6,420 nt of DNA. Origin: Chloroflexota bacterium (GTDB lineage: Bacteria > Chloroflexota > Anaerolineae > B4-G1). Positions within the stretch are counted from its first letter, which is position 1. The number at the start of each line of letters is the position of its first letter. The stretch spans positions 1-6,420 of the forward strand of contig QMOC01000161.1 in NCBI GenBank assembly GCA_003648085.1, in the 5' to 3' direction. Below, one piece after another: positions 1-5,074 of the stretch. Made by a program: the position numbers and the translations under genes. The notes beneath the pieces were generated by a model, which did no database searches, was not told the DNA's origin, and saw only the letters and a program-made list of their open reading frames with translations.

Positions 1-20
1 CAACACCCTATCAAAATTGG

Positions 21-70
21 CTGGACGTCCGGCTTCAGCCGGAAAATCCTCGCTGAAGCGAGGCGTCCGG
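21..70. repeat. Nested palindromic element (REP/MITE-like), possible terminator
   Basis: An outer arm at 21-27 (ctggacg) pairs with 64-70 (cgtccgg), 6 of 7 positions matching. Between them are two complete inner palindromes. One is at 28-43, a 7-bp stem around a central TC (tccggct/agccgga). The other is at 48-63, a 7-bp stem around a central GA (cctcgct/agcgagg). Only four bases (aaat) separate them. The pairing continues imperfectly outward to AAAA at 14-17 and TTTT at 73-76, so either strand could form a stem followed by a short U run. The octamer ccctatca occurs at 6-13 and 86-93, flanking the element like a target-site duplication. It begins 21 bases after the end of the subunit I gene, so it could end that transcript, be a mobile palindromic repeat, or both. 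The structure is seen directly; the function is inferred. Confidence 0.75.
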
Positions 71-90
71 TCATTTTAGTCAGACCCCTA

Positions 91-2040
91 TCATTTCTCC
101 CTCGGGACCAGCGTCAGCGGACGATAGGGTACGCCCCCGCCGGTGAAGAACTTGCCGAAGAACTCGTAGTATTCCAGACGCAGGGTCTGAATGCTCACGA
201 TCAGCCCCTCGAAACCGATGATGAACAGGTTGCCCAGCACCACCATGATCCAGTAAGCCAGACCATGTGTCGGGCTGACGGCCTCCCCCAGGAGAAATAT
301 CACCATACTCAGGCTACCATGTGCTACGGCGAAAGCCCCCATACGAACGTAAGAGATGGTGTTGCTCAAGAGTCTGATGAGCGTCTCGAACAACTCGATA
401 GGCGTCTCTATCAAATACGCACTGAGCCCCCCCTCGATGAGTGGCCGCCGTCCCTCAACCAATCGCTCCAACACTTTGGAGAATGTCACCAGCAAGCCGG
501 ATACGACGGCCAGCGCGGCAAGCGGGGTGGGGCTGATGGGCAGATCACCTGCAAAGGCGCTGGCTGCCAACCCGATCAGTGACCAGTAGAAGATTAAGCC
601 GACCAGGCCGTTGTGATCGAAAAACAAGCGACCCCACCGGCGGGCCAACACCGCGTTGATGATATTAAAGACCATCCCCAGGCTGAGTAACCCGATGCCG
701 ATGCCAATGGTGCTTATCAGGATATCCATGATGTTCTCAAGCGGCCGCATCCATAGCGGCTCAAGCACCTCCTCGAAACCAAAGACACTGCCATAGAGAG
801 AGCCAAAAAGCATCGCCGCTATGCCACAGATGGTGACTACTGTCCCCATACCGGAGAGGCCACGCAGCACGCGCACCTTGCGGCTGAGCAGAAGCAAGCC
901 CAGCAAGATCAACACCAACCCGTGTCCCACGTCGCCGAACATAATGCCGAAGATGATGGGGAAAGTCAGCGCTATCATAGGCGTGGGGTCCAATTCGCCG
1001 TAACGGGGACGGCCATAAGTGGTCACCAGGCTCTGGAATGCCCTCACAATGGGCGGGTTTTCCAGCGCCACCGGGACGTGCCCGTCCTCCTGTCGCGCGG
1101 GGGTATCCACTTCGATCAACACATCGTCCGAAATCCGTTTGACCTCTCGCCTCAGCATGTTCACCCGCGACGTGGGCACCCAGCCCGCTACCAGGTAGGT
1201 GTAACGCAGCCGCCCGTAGCGGGCAATGGTCTCGGCCAGCGTGCGACTGGCACGCACCCGCCACAACAGATGGCGCAGGCTATGGACGCGCACTTCGTGC
1301 AGATAATCAACGGTGGTCTGGCACTCGGCGACATATTGACGCGCTCGCTTGATGTCGGACTCCAGGGCGGCGATGGCTTCAGCCGGAGTGCCACGATACT
1401 CCTCCGGCAATTCAAGCGGGTTGAGATAGGCGCTACGGGCAGCCCGATTTAAAATGTCGGCATCGCGCTGCGCACCGAAGAGGACGACTGTAGCCAGATG
1501 ATCCTCACGCCGCAAGGTGACCAGCACTGAAGGGATAAGTTCCAAACTGGTCTGGAGCCGTTCCAAATTCGCAGCGGGCATAGTGCCTGGAAGCACAAAG
1601 GTGTAACGCAGATTGCGCAGCGTGTCCAGGTCTACCTCTAGGTCAGCGATGGGCTCCAACTGGCTGAGGTAACGCTGCAATTGGGCCAGTTTGCGCCGCC
1701 CCTCCTCCAACTCCCGGACAGGTGCCCCAGCCTCCCATTCCAAGCGATCAATGTCCATCTGGGCCGTCTCAGGCTCAATAAGTTGGGGGGGCTCCGCCGG
1801 AGGTGGCCCCTCATCCACCTCCAGCGCCTCCATCACGGCCAGGATGCGCCGTTCCAGATCAGCGAAAGTAGTCGCCCGCCTGCGCCAGTCCTCGGCCGAA
1901 CGGGAAAGGCGCCCGCTGCCCAGGTGAACGCTCGGTGTCGGCTGAAAAACACCCGAGGCAGCCAATACCTGGGTAACAGGCACGACGTCATGCTCCGGTA
2001 CAACCAGTTCGACCTTGCTCATCACCTGGGGTCGAAACAT
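91..2040 (-). CDS. ntpI: V/A-type ATP synthase subunit I (membrane stator, a-subunit equivalent)
   Basis: This is the large stator subunit of a rotary V/A-type ATPase. It supplies the two ion half-channels next to the c-ring and anchors the peripheral stalks, in the cytoplasmic membrane. With the start chosen here it has 649 residues, normal for the bacterial/archaeal family (about 600-700). Residues 1 to about 330 are a soluble, helix-rich arm with the family's N-terminal pattern (MFRPQVMSKVELVV). The rest is membrane-embedded, beginning with FPIIFGIMFGDVGHG near residue 360 and followed by about seven more hydrophobic segments. Two conserved arginines face the c-ring carboxylate in this family. 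They are visible in SYVRMGAFAVAH (R566) and, three residues after a conserved glutamine, in QTLRLEYYEFFGKFF (R621). An ATG at 2038-2040 is preferred over a GTG at 2044-2046 because GAGGTGA precedes it at ideal spacing. The gene starts two bases after the subunit C stop codon. Whether protons or sodium ions are carried cannot be read from this subunit. Confidence 0.95.
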   Translation of the reverse strand: MFRPQVMSKVELVVPEHDVVPVTQVLAASGVFQPTPSVHLGSGRLSRSAEDWRRRATTFADLERRILAVMEALEVDEGPPPAEPPQLIEPETAQMDIDRLEWEAGAPVRELEEGRRKLAQLQRYLSQLEPIADLEVDLDTLRNLRYTFVLPGTMPAANLERLQTSLELIPSVLVTLRREDHLATVVLFGAQRDADILNRAARSAYLNPLELPEEYRGTPAEAIAALESDIKRARQYVAECQTTVDYLHEVRVHSLRHLLWRVRASRTLAETIARYGRLRYTYLVAGWVPTSRVNMLRREVKRISDDVLIEVDTPARQEDGHVPVALENPPIVRAFQSLVTTYGRPRYGELDPTPMIALTFPIIFGIMFGDVGHGLVLILLGLLLLSRKVRVLRGLSGMGTVVTICGIAAMLFGSLYGSVFGFEEVLEPLWMRPLENIMDILISTIGIGIGLLSLGMVFNIINAVLARRWGRLFFDHNGLVGLIFYWSLIGLAASAFAGDLPISPTPLAALAVVSGLLVTFSKVLERLVEGRRPLIEGGLSAYLIETPIELFETLIRLLSNTISYVRMGAFAVAHGSLSMVIFLLGEAVSPTHGLAYWIMVVLGNLFIIGFEGLIVSIQTLRLEYYEFFGKFFTGGGVPYRPLTLVPREK

Positions 2041-2042
2041 GC

Positions 2043-2049
2043 TCACCTC
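2043..2049 (-). promoter_or_regulatory. Ribosome binding site deciding the subunit I start
   Basis: On the minus strand GAGGTGA matches the extended anti-Shine-Dalgarno complement. With GAGG as core, five bases separate it from the ATG at 2038-2040. The site includes the TGA stop of subunit C (2043-2045). It also contains part of the alternative GTG codon (2044-2046), which would leave that GTG without a ribosome site of its own. The arrangement implies translational coupling of C and I. Confidence 0.65.
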
Positions 2050-3131
2050 TGTTCGGTCTGATAGGCTGGTACCTGGGTCTCAAGCATGGATACGAACATC
2101 TCCAACGGAAGCCGAGAGACCTTGGCCTCGATCAACACAGTCAAATCTCTAACCTCATGTTCGTTCAACAGCAGATAGGCCGCTGGAACGCCAATGTGAA
2201 AAGGATAGCCAATGAAGGCAGCATGACACGTTCTGACGATGTGGCGCTGGAGGGATACTTCTAGTGCAGCCAACCCTGCCCTGGCTCGCTCGGAGAGTTG
2301 CTCCAATCCTTCAGCATCCGGGTAAATGCGTCTCACCACCTGAGCGATGTCGGCACCGGCAGCGATGGCGCGGATGTCCTCATCATGCACCTGGTAGCCG
2401 AGGGGTAGCGTGTAGTTGATGATCTCCTGCTCCGAGAGATGATGATAGACGCGGTAGCGGATCGCCCAGAGCAGGTTGTTCACGTCGAGCATAGTACCCA
2501 CGACGCGCAGCGCGTGATCGTGGTCTGGGCCCGTGAGTTGGTCAATGCTATGCCACAGCCCACGGTGGTAGTCCAAATCCAGCGCCACTTCGAGAGGGAA
2601 CAGGGTTTTCTCCTCTTGGTAACGCTCCAATGCGTGGACGAGGGTACCGTAATAGGGGGTGTGACGCACGCACTCAATGGCCCGCGCCATGTCACCGCTG
2701 TGGATCATTTTCTCCATATCGGCTGTGGTGAGAGTGATATACTTGGTCATTGGGCAAAGCAGGTGGCGCACCTGATCCCACGACGCGCCTGTCTCAACCC
2801 CACGCAGAGTGGCCTTAAGGTTATCCACTTCGTAGCGCCGCCAGAGTTGGAGCAGTAATTGTTGCCCCGGTTCCGGCGTCAGGGGGATGAGCCTCTCATA
2901 AATATCGGCCAGGTGCCATCTGATCTGGTAGACAGCGCGGCGGGGGGTCAGTTTCCCGCGCTCAATTTGGAGATAGGGGCCATACACCGTCTTCGACAGG
3001 ATATTCAAGAGGGCGTCGAAATCCTGTGCCTGGATGAGCGCCTCCCACGTCTCCGGCGTTAGCATAGTCGAGTAGAGAGCACGCACCCTGGCATGAATAG
3101 AAGAGTAAGCCCGGACGTCTCGTATAGCCAT
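2043..3131 (-). CDS. ntpC: V/A-type ATP synthase subunit C (AC39/d family)
   Basis: This 362-residue soluble protein is the socket that joins the central rotor shaft to the membrane c-ring in V/A-type ATPases (vATP-synt_AC39 family). Family hallmarks are spread along the whole chain and fit its three-lobed all-helical fold. They are RRYEVDNLKATLRG at 98-111, DVNNLLWAIRYRVY at 216-229, LPLGYQV just after, and the C-terminal GYPFHIGVPAAYLLLNEHEV block at 308-327 followed by RDLTVLIEAK. The length is typical (about 330-370). No membrane segment or signal peptide is seen. The ATG at 3129-3131 lies four bases after the subunit H stop, and only a weak ribosome site is visible, so it probably depends on coupling to H. 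Its stop sits inside the ribosome site of subunit I. Its position before, rather than after, subunit I is unusual. No key region appears to be missing. Confidence 0.93.
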   Translation of the reverse strand: MAIRDVRAYSSIHARVRALYSTMLTPETWEALIQAQDFDALLNILSKTVYGPYLQIERGKLTPRRAVYQIRWHLADIYERLIPLTPEPGQQLLLQLWRRYEVDNLKATLRGVETGASWDQVRHLLCPMTKYITLTTADMEKMIHSGDMARAIECVRHTPYYGTLVHALERYQEEKTLFPLEVALDLDYHRGLWHSIDQLTGPDHDHALRVVGTMLDVNNLLWAIRYRVYHHLSEQEIINYTLPLGYQVHDEDIRAIAAGADIAQVVRRIYPDAEGLEQLSERARAGLAALEVSLQRHIVRTCHAAFIGYPFHIGVPAAYLLLNEHEVRDLTVLIEAKVSRLPLEMFVSMLETQVPAYQTEQR

Positions 3132-3135
3132 AGTG

Positions 3136-3453
3136 CTACTCGTGCCTTGCGACCCGGTCGAGCACGAAATTCACGGCCTGGTCAAAGTGGCGTGCGGCCA
3201 ACGCTTCCATACGTTGCGCCTCAGCCTCAGCCTGCGTGACCGCACGGGATCGCTCGGCTTCGGCCGCCTCCCGGCCCGCGGCGACAATCTGCTCGGCCTC
3301 CTGGCGAGCCTGGGACAGAATCCGCTCACGCAGGACGGCAGCCTCTTTTTCGGCCTCCTCAATCAGGCGTGCGGCCTGGCGTTCGGCGTCATCATAGATT
3401 TTAGCGGCCTCCTGTTCGATGGCCAATATGCGAGCAATGGTTTCCTGGCTCAA
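3136..3453 (-). CDS. V/A-type ATP synthase subunit H/G (peripheral stalk coiled coil)
   Basis: A 105-residue, highly charged, almost wholly helical protein without membrane segments. Residues from about 3 to 90 are an unbroken run rich in Ala, Glu, Arg and Gln (for example AERQAARLIEEAEKEAAVLR), as expected for the long coiled coil of the peripheral stalk. The short C-terminal tail (FDQAVNFVLDRVARHE) is typical of subunits called H, G or F in different species. In the family it pairs with subunit E to hold the catalytic head to subunit I. The open frame could begin seven codons earlier at a GTG (3472-3474). However, a strong GGAGG lies inside that extension, six bases before a TTG at 3451-3453, so TTG is taken as the true start. 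The gene is first in the cluster, about 55 bases after the predicted transcription start. Low-complexity coiled coils can resemble one another, but the adjacent C and I genes make the call firm. Confidence 0.88.
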   Translation of the reverse strand: MSQETIARILAIEQEAAKIYDDAERQAARLIEEAEKEAAVLRERILSQARQEAEQIVAAGREAAEAERSRAVTQAEAEAQRMEALAARHFDQAVNFVLDRVARHE

Positions 3454-3459
3454 TCTCTC

Positions 3460-3464
3460 CCTCC
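3460..3464 (-). promoter_or_regulatory. Ribosome binding site deciding the subunit H start (TTG)
   Basis: GGAGG on the minus strand is separated by six bases from the TTG at 3451-3453. It lies within the longer reading frame that begins at a GTG at 3472-3474. The seven extra N-terminal residues that frame would add (MFLWRER) have no ribosome site and do not look like coiled coil. Confidence 0.75.
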
Positions 3465-3481
3465 ATAGAAACACCGCCGCT

Positions 3482-3501
3482 GCAACGCAGGGCTGCGATG
3501 C
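3482..3501. promoter_or_regulatory. Dyad in the leader of the ATPase operon
   Basis: A 20-base imperfect palindrome (gca-a-cgcag / ctgcg-a-tgc around a central GG; 8 of 9 positions pair). It lies just inside the predicted transcript of the ATPase genes, between the probable start near 3509 and the ribosome site at 3460-3464. It could be a leader hairpin or an operator for a dimeric DNA-binding protein. The pairing is seen; any role is inferred. Confidence 0.4.
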
Positions 3502-3515
3502 CCGACGGTGAATAG

Positions 3516-3544
3516 ATTGTAGTACTCAAATGGGATATTGTCAA
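3516..3544 (-). promoter_or_regulatory. Housekeeping sigma-factor promoter for the ATPase genes
   Basis: On the minus strand a perfect -35 TTGACA (3539-3544) is followed after exactly 17 bases by TACAAT (3516-3521), which matches the TATAAT consensus in five of six positions. Transcription would start near 3509, giving a leader of about 55 bases before the subunit H TTG codon. The promoter sits in the gap right after the macro-domain gene, its -35 box 11 bases past that gene's stop. The ATPase cluster therefore has its own strong, apparently constitutive start. Confidence 0.85.
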
Positions 3545-3555
3545 GGTAACTCGCC

Positions 3556-4107
3556 TCAAGCCGATAGGCGGACCTGGGCCGCTAGTTCCCTGGCGAAGAC
3601 CTCAAACGCTGACCGTCCGTAGAGGCAGAAGACGACCCGCTTCAGCCCTGTCTCTCCTCGCAGGTACTCGATGGCTGCCCGCAGCATCACCTGCGCGGCT
3701 TCCTCCATCGGGTAGCCGAAGATGCCGGTGCTGATAGCCGGCAGGGCGACGGACCTCAACCCGTGCTCGTCCGCCATCCGCAGCGCGGCGCGCACCGCCG
3801 AGGCGAGTAACCCCGCCGAGCGTGGCGTGCCGTCGTAGACCGGGCCGACAGCGTGAATGACGTAGCGGGCCTTGAGGTCGCCGCCCGAGGTGATGGCCGC
3901 CGAGCCGGTGGGCACCGGACCGTGCCGGCGCACCCAGGCGTCGCTCTCCCGCTGGATGGTCGGGCCACCCTTGCGAGCAATGACCCCGGCCACGCCGCCG
4001 CCGTGGGCCAGGTGCTCATTAGCGGCGTTAACAATAGCGTCGGTATCCAACTCCGTGATGTCACCTTCGACCAGTTCGAGTGCGGTACGATTGATTTGGA
4101 CTTGCAT
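3556..4107 (-). CDS. Macro-domain ADP-ribose-binding protein (Af1521-like)
   Basis: A 183-residue single-domain cytoplasmic protein of the macro family, which binds ADP-ribose. Many members hydrolyse O-acetyl-ADP-ribose or remove ADP-ribose from modified proteins or nucleic acids. Ligand-site motifs are complete and in order: GDIT (15-18), VNAAN (26-30), HGGGVAGVIARKGG (35-48), the YVIHAVGPVYDG strand (82-93) and the phosphate loop PAISTGIFGYP (123-133). The HGGGVA wording and the overall layout resemble archaeal Af1521 and its bacterial relatives. Length is normal for a stand-alone domain. The ATG at 4105-4107 has AAGGAGG (4112-4118) four bases upstream. The gene stands between a tRNA gene and the ATPase promoter with no partner such as an ADP-ribosyltransferase or sirtuin beside it, so its substrate cannot be inferred. 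The fold and ligand are well supported; the exact reaction is open. Confidence 0.93.
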   Translation of the reverse strand: MQVQINRTALELVEGDITELDTDAIVNAANEHLAHGGGVAGVIARKGGPTIQRESDAWVRRHGPVPTGSAAITSGGDLKARYVIHAVGPVYDGTPRSAGLLASAVRAALRMADEHGLRSVALPAISTGIFGYPMEEAAQVMLRAAIEYLRGETGLKRVVFCLYGRSAFEVFARELAAQVRLSA

Positions 4108-4405
4108 AGCGCCTCCTTCTCGGGATCACTGTACCGCTTCCGGTTCTGGGCGAGGCTGACGAGATCTTCCAAGGACGGAAGCGGCTCCGTTTTCCAGCGC
4201 TCCCTGTGCCCGCCGGTGGGCAAGATTTATCGGCTTGCACCGGTCACTGTGTTATGCTGGACACCAGCGATTTTGCTCGTAGTAACGACTTCAGTCGTTC
4301 AAAGCGAGGTCGGAGCGACTGAAGTCGCCACTACGATCCCCAACACACCCTCGAATAATCAAGCGGCCCAGCGTGCAACACACCAGGCCGCAGCCTTTGT
4401 CCACT
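4108..4405. other. Stretch without a clear gene between macro gene and tRNA
   Basis: This stretch contains the macro gene's ribosome site (4112-4118), a protein-like minus-strand frame with no good start (about 4108-4223), and the nested palindrome at 4278-4335. I could not identify a convincing promoter for the macro gene. Weak AT-rich patches near 4225-4255 do not form a spaced -35/-10 pair. Open frames on the plus strand here are interrupted by, or opposite to, better-supported features. Confidence 0.5.
4278..4335. repeat. Nested palindromic element (CGACTTCAGTCG type)
   Basis: The outer arm cgtagt (4278-4283) pairs perfectly with actacg (4330-4335). Inside are a 7-bp palindrome around a central TC (aacgact/agtcgtt, 4284-4299) and a 6-bp palindrome around a central GA (gcgact/agtcgc, 4315-4328). 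Fifteen bases lie between them. Taken as one long inverted repeat, 4278-4300 and 4313-4335 agree in 20 of 23 positions. The architecture and the CTTCAG/CTGAAG cores are the same as in the element at 21-70, although the arm sequences differ. Such palindromes are the kind dispersed between genes as REP- or MITE-like repeats. It lies in a non-coding gap with no transposase nearby. Confidence 0.8.
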
Positions 4406-4427
4406 TCGGCGACCCGGCGGTCGCCGA
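4406..4427 (-). terminator. Hairpin just after the tRNA-Arg gene
   Basis: A perfect 8-bp stem (tcggcgac/gtcgccga) with a 6-base loop starts two bases beyond the mature tRNA 3' end. On the minus strand it is followed by AGTGGACAAAGG, not a U run, so it is not a canonical intrinsic terminator. It may stabilise the precursor, mark 3' processing, or stop transcription with help from a factor. Confidence 0.4.
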
Positions 4428-4429
4428 GA

Positions 4430-4503
4430 TGCCCCTGGCGCGATTCGAACGCGCGACCTTGAACTTAGGAGGTTCCTGCTCTATCCAACTGAGCTACAGG
4501 GGC
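4430..4503 (-). tRNA. tRNA-Arg (anticodon CCU)
   Basis: The minus strand folds as a full cloverleaf of 74 bases. The acceptor stem is GCCCCTG with CAGGGGC, and the discriminator base is A. The D arm is GCTC/GAGC around AGTTGGATA. The anticodon loop is CTCCTAA, giving anticodon CCU, which reads the arginine codon AGG. The T arm is GCGCG/CGCGC around TTCGAAT. The variable loop is AGGTC. CCA is not encoded (the next bases are TCT), so it must be added after transcription. The top pair of the anticodon stem is a G-A mismatch; all other stem pairs are Watson-Crick. It has its own promoter and is not part of a tRNA cluster in this window. Confidence 0.96.
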
Positions 4504-4516
4504 CTATCTTGCTTCA

Positions 4517-4545
4517 ATTATAACACGCTCCCCACAACGCAGCAA
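4517..4545 (-). promoter_or_regulatory. Promoter of the tRNA-Arg gene
   Basis: On the minus strand a perfect TATAAT (4517-4522) is preceded by TGT, an extended -10 element. Seventeen bases further upstream is a poor -35 box, TTGCTG (4540-4545), matching TTGACA in three of six positions. Transcription would begin near 4510, a few bases before the mature tRNA 5' end at 4503, leaving a very short leader for RNase P to remove. The strong extended -10 would compensate for the weak -35. Confidence 0.75.
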
Positions 4546-4612
4546 GCCAGTGCGTGATACTTCATACACCTACGGCTCCAGCCGCAGCCATCCTTCCGGG
4601 CCTCCGACCCTG

Positions 4613-4629
4613 TCAGGCCGTGGGCCTGA
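4613..4629. other. Hairpin at the 3' end of the DUF35 gene
   Basis: A 7-bp stem (tcaggcc/ggcctga) with a 3-base loop overlaps the last codons and the TGA stop (4613-4615). The minus strand shows no U run after it (CAGGGTCGG follows), so it is at best a weak or factor-dependent end of the transcript. Confidence 0.3.
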
Positions 4630-5017
4630 TGGCCGGTCGGAACTTGTAACCGTAGACGATCGCTCCCTCCTCACCACCCCCTTGCACCTTGCGCGTCACC
4701 ATCTCCACCGGCATGCCGATGCGAACCTGGTCAGCGTCCACGTCGGTGAGTTGCGCTGTCACCAGAGGGCCTTCCTCCAGCCGCACCAGCGCCACGGTGT
4801 AGGGAGCGAACTCCTCGAAGCCCCGGGGCGGGTGATAGACGGTGCTGTAAGAGTAGACCTCACCCCGCCCGCTGAAGGCGAACGGCGTCTGGGCCGGCGC
4901 TTCGCACTCCGGACAGACGTCACGGGGTGGGAAGATTTTGGCCCCACACTTCTCGCATATTTCTCCGACCAAACAGTAGCGTTGTTGTTGTAGTCTCCAG
5001 TTCCTCGGTACACTCAT
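4613..5017 (-). CDS. DUF35 zinc-ribbon/OB-fold protein, thiolase-HMG-CoA synthase partner
   Basis: A 134-residue protein with the two-part DUF35 layout. An N-terminal rubredoxin-like zinc ribbon has two CxxC pairs (C21/C24 in CEKC and C35/C38 in CPEC). An OB-fold follows, recognisable by GRGEVYSYSTVYHPPRGFEE (50-69) and APYTVALVRLEEGPLVTAQL (71-90). In archaea the protein of this family encoded beside thiolase and HMG-CoA synthase bridges the two enzymes and helps form a shared site for the CoA pantetheine arm. The neighbours here are exactly those enzymes, so the same role is inferred. The open frame extends 13 codons further upstream, but those codons read through a simple heptamer array. 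A GGAGG at 5024-5028 stands six bases before the ATG at 5015-5017, which is therefore taken as the start. Related DUF35 proteins also serve steroid and polyketide thiolases, so a different acyl substrate is possible but less likely. Confidence 0.88.
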   Translation of the reverse strand: MSVPRNWRLQQQRYCLVGEICEKCGAKIFPPRDVCPECEAPAQTPFAFSGRGEVYSYSTVYHPPRGFEEFAPYTVALVRLEEGPLVTAQLTDVDADQVRIGMPVEMVTRKVQGGGEEGAIVYGYKFRPAIRPTA

Positions 5018-5023
5018 CGTAGA

Positions 5024-5028
5024 CCTCC
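5024..5028 (-). promoter_or_regulatory. Ribosome binding site deciding the DUF35 start
   Basis: GGAGG lies six bases upstream of the ATG at 5015-5017 on the minus strand. It excludes the longer start at 5054-5056, which falls inside the heptamer repeats. Confidence 0.75.
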
Positions 5029-5031
5029 TAC

Positions 5032-5073
5032 GCAATCTGCAATCTGCGCTCTGCAATTTGCAATCTCGAATCT
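5032..5073. repeat. Degenerate tandem heptamer array (gcaatct)
   Basis: Six contiguous 7-base units fill most of the thiolase-DUF35 gap. In plus-strand order they are gcaatct, gcaatct, gcgctct, gcaattt, gcaatct and cgaatct. Three are identical and the others differ at one or two positions. The array ends just after the thiolase stop codon (5075-5077) and begins just before the DUF35 ribosome site. Confidence 0.8.
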
Positions 5074-5074
5074 G

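Noticed and set aside
922..1452. A 176-codon plus-strand frame opposite subunit I
   Set aside because: Composition and position are those of an antisense shadow of the ATPase subunit I gene.
3756..4223. A 155-codon minus-strand frame overlapping the macro gene
   Set aside because: Most of it is the macro gene read in another phase and rich in Arg, Ala and Ser. Only its first 39 codons look protein-like, and these are reported separately as a possible remnant.
4278..4335. CRISPR repeat or array
   Set aside because: There are only two facing palindromic arms with one 15-base gap, not evenly spaced direct repeats with unique spacers.
4430..4503. Attachment site for an integrated element at the tRNA
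   Set aside because: No integrase gene is present and I saw no direct repeat of the tRNA 3' end elsewhere in the window.
3853..4557. A 234-codon plus-strand open frame across the macro gene start, the repeat and the tRNA
   Set aside because: It runs antisense to a well-supported macro gene and straight through a tRNA and a palindromic repeat, with no family motif; it is a high-GC shadow frame.
4573..4584. Small palindrome cggctccagccg after the DUF35 gene as a third repeat copy
   Set aside because: Only a 5-bp stem with a CC centre, no partner arm and no CTTCAG core; short palindromes like this are expected by chance at this GC content.
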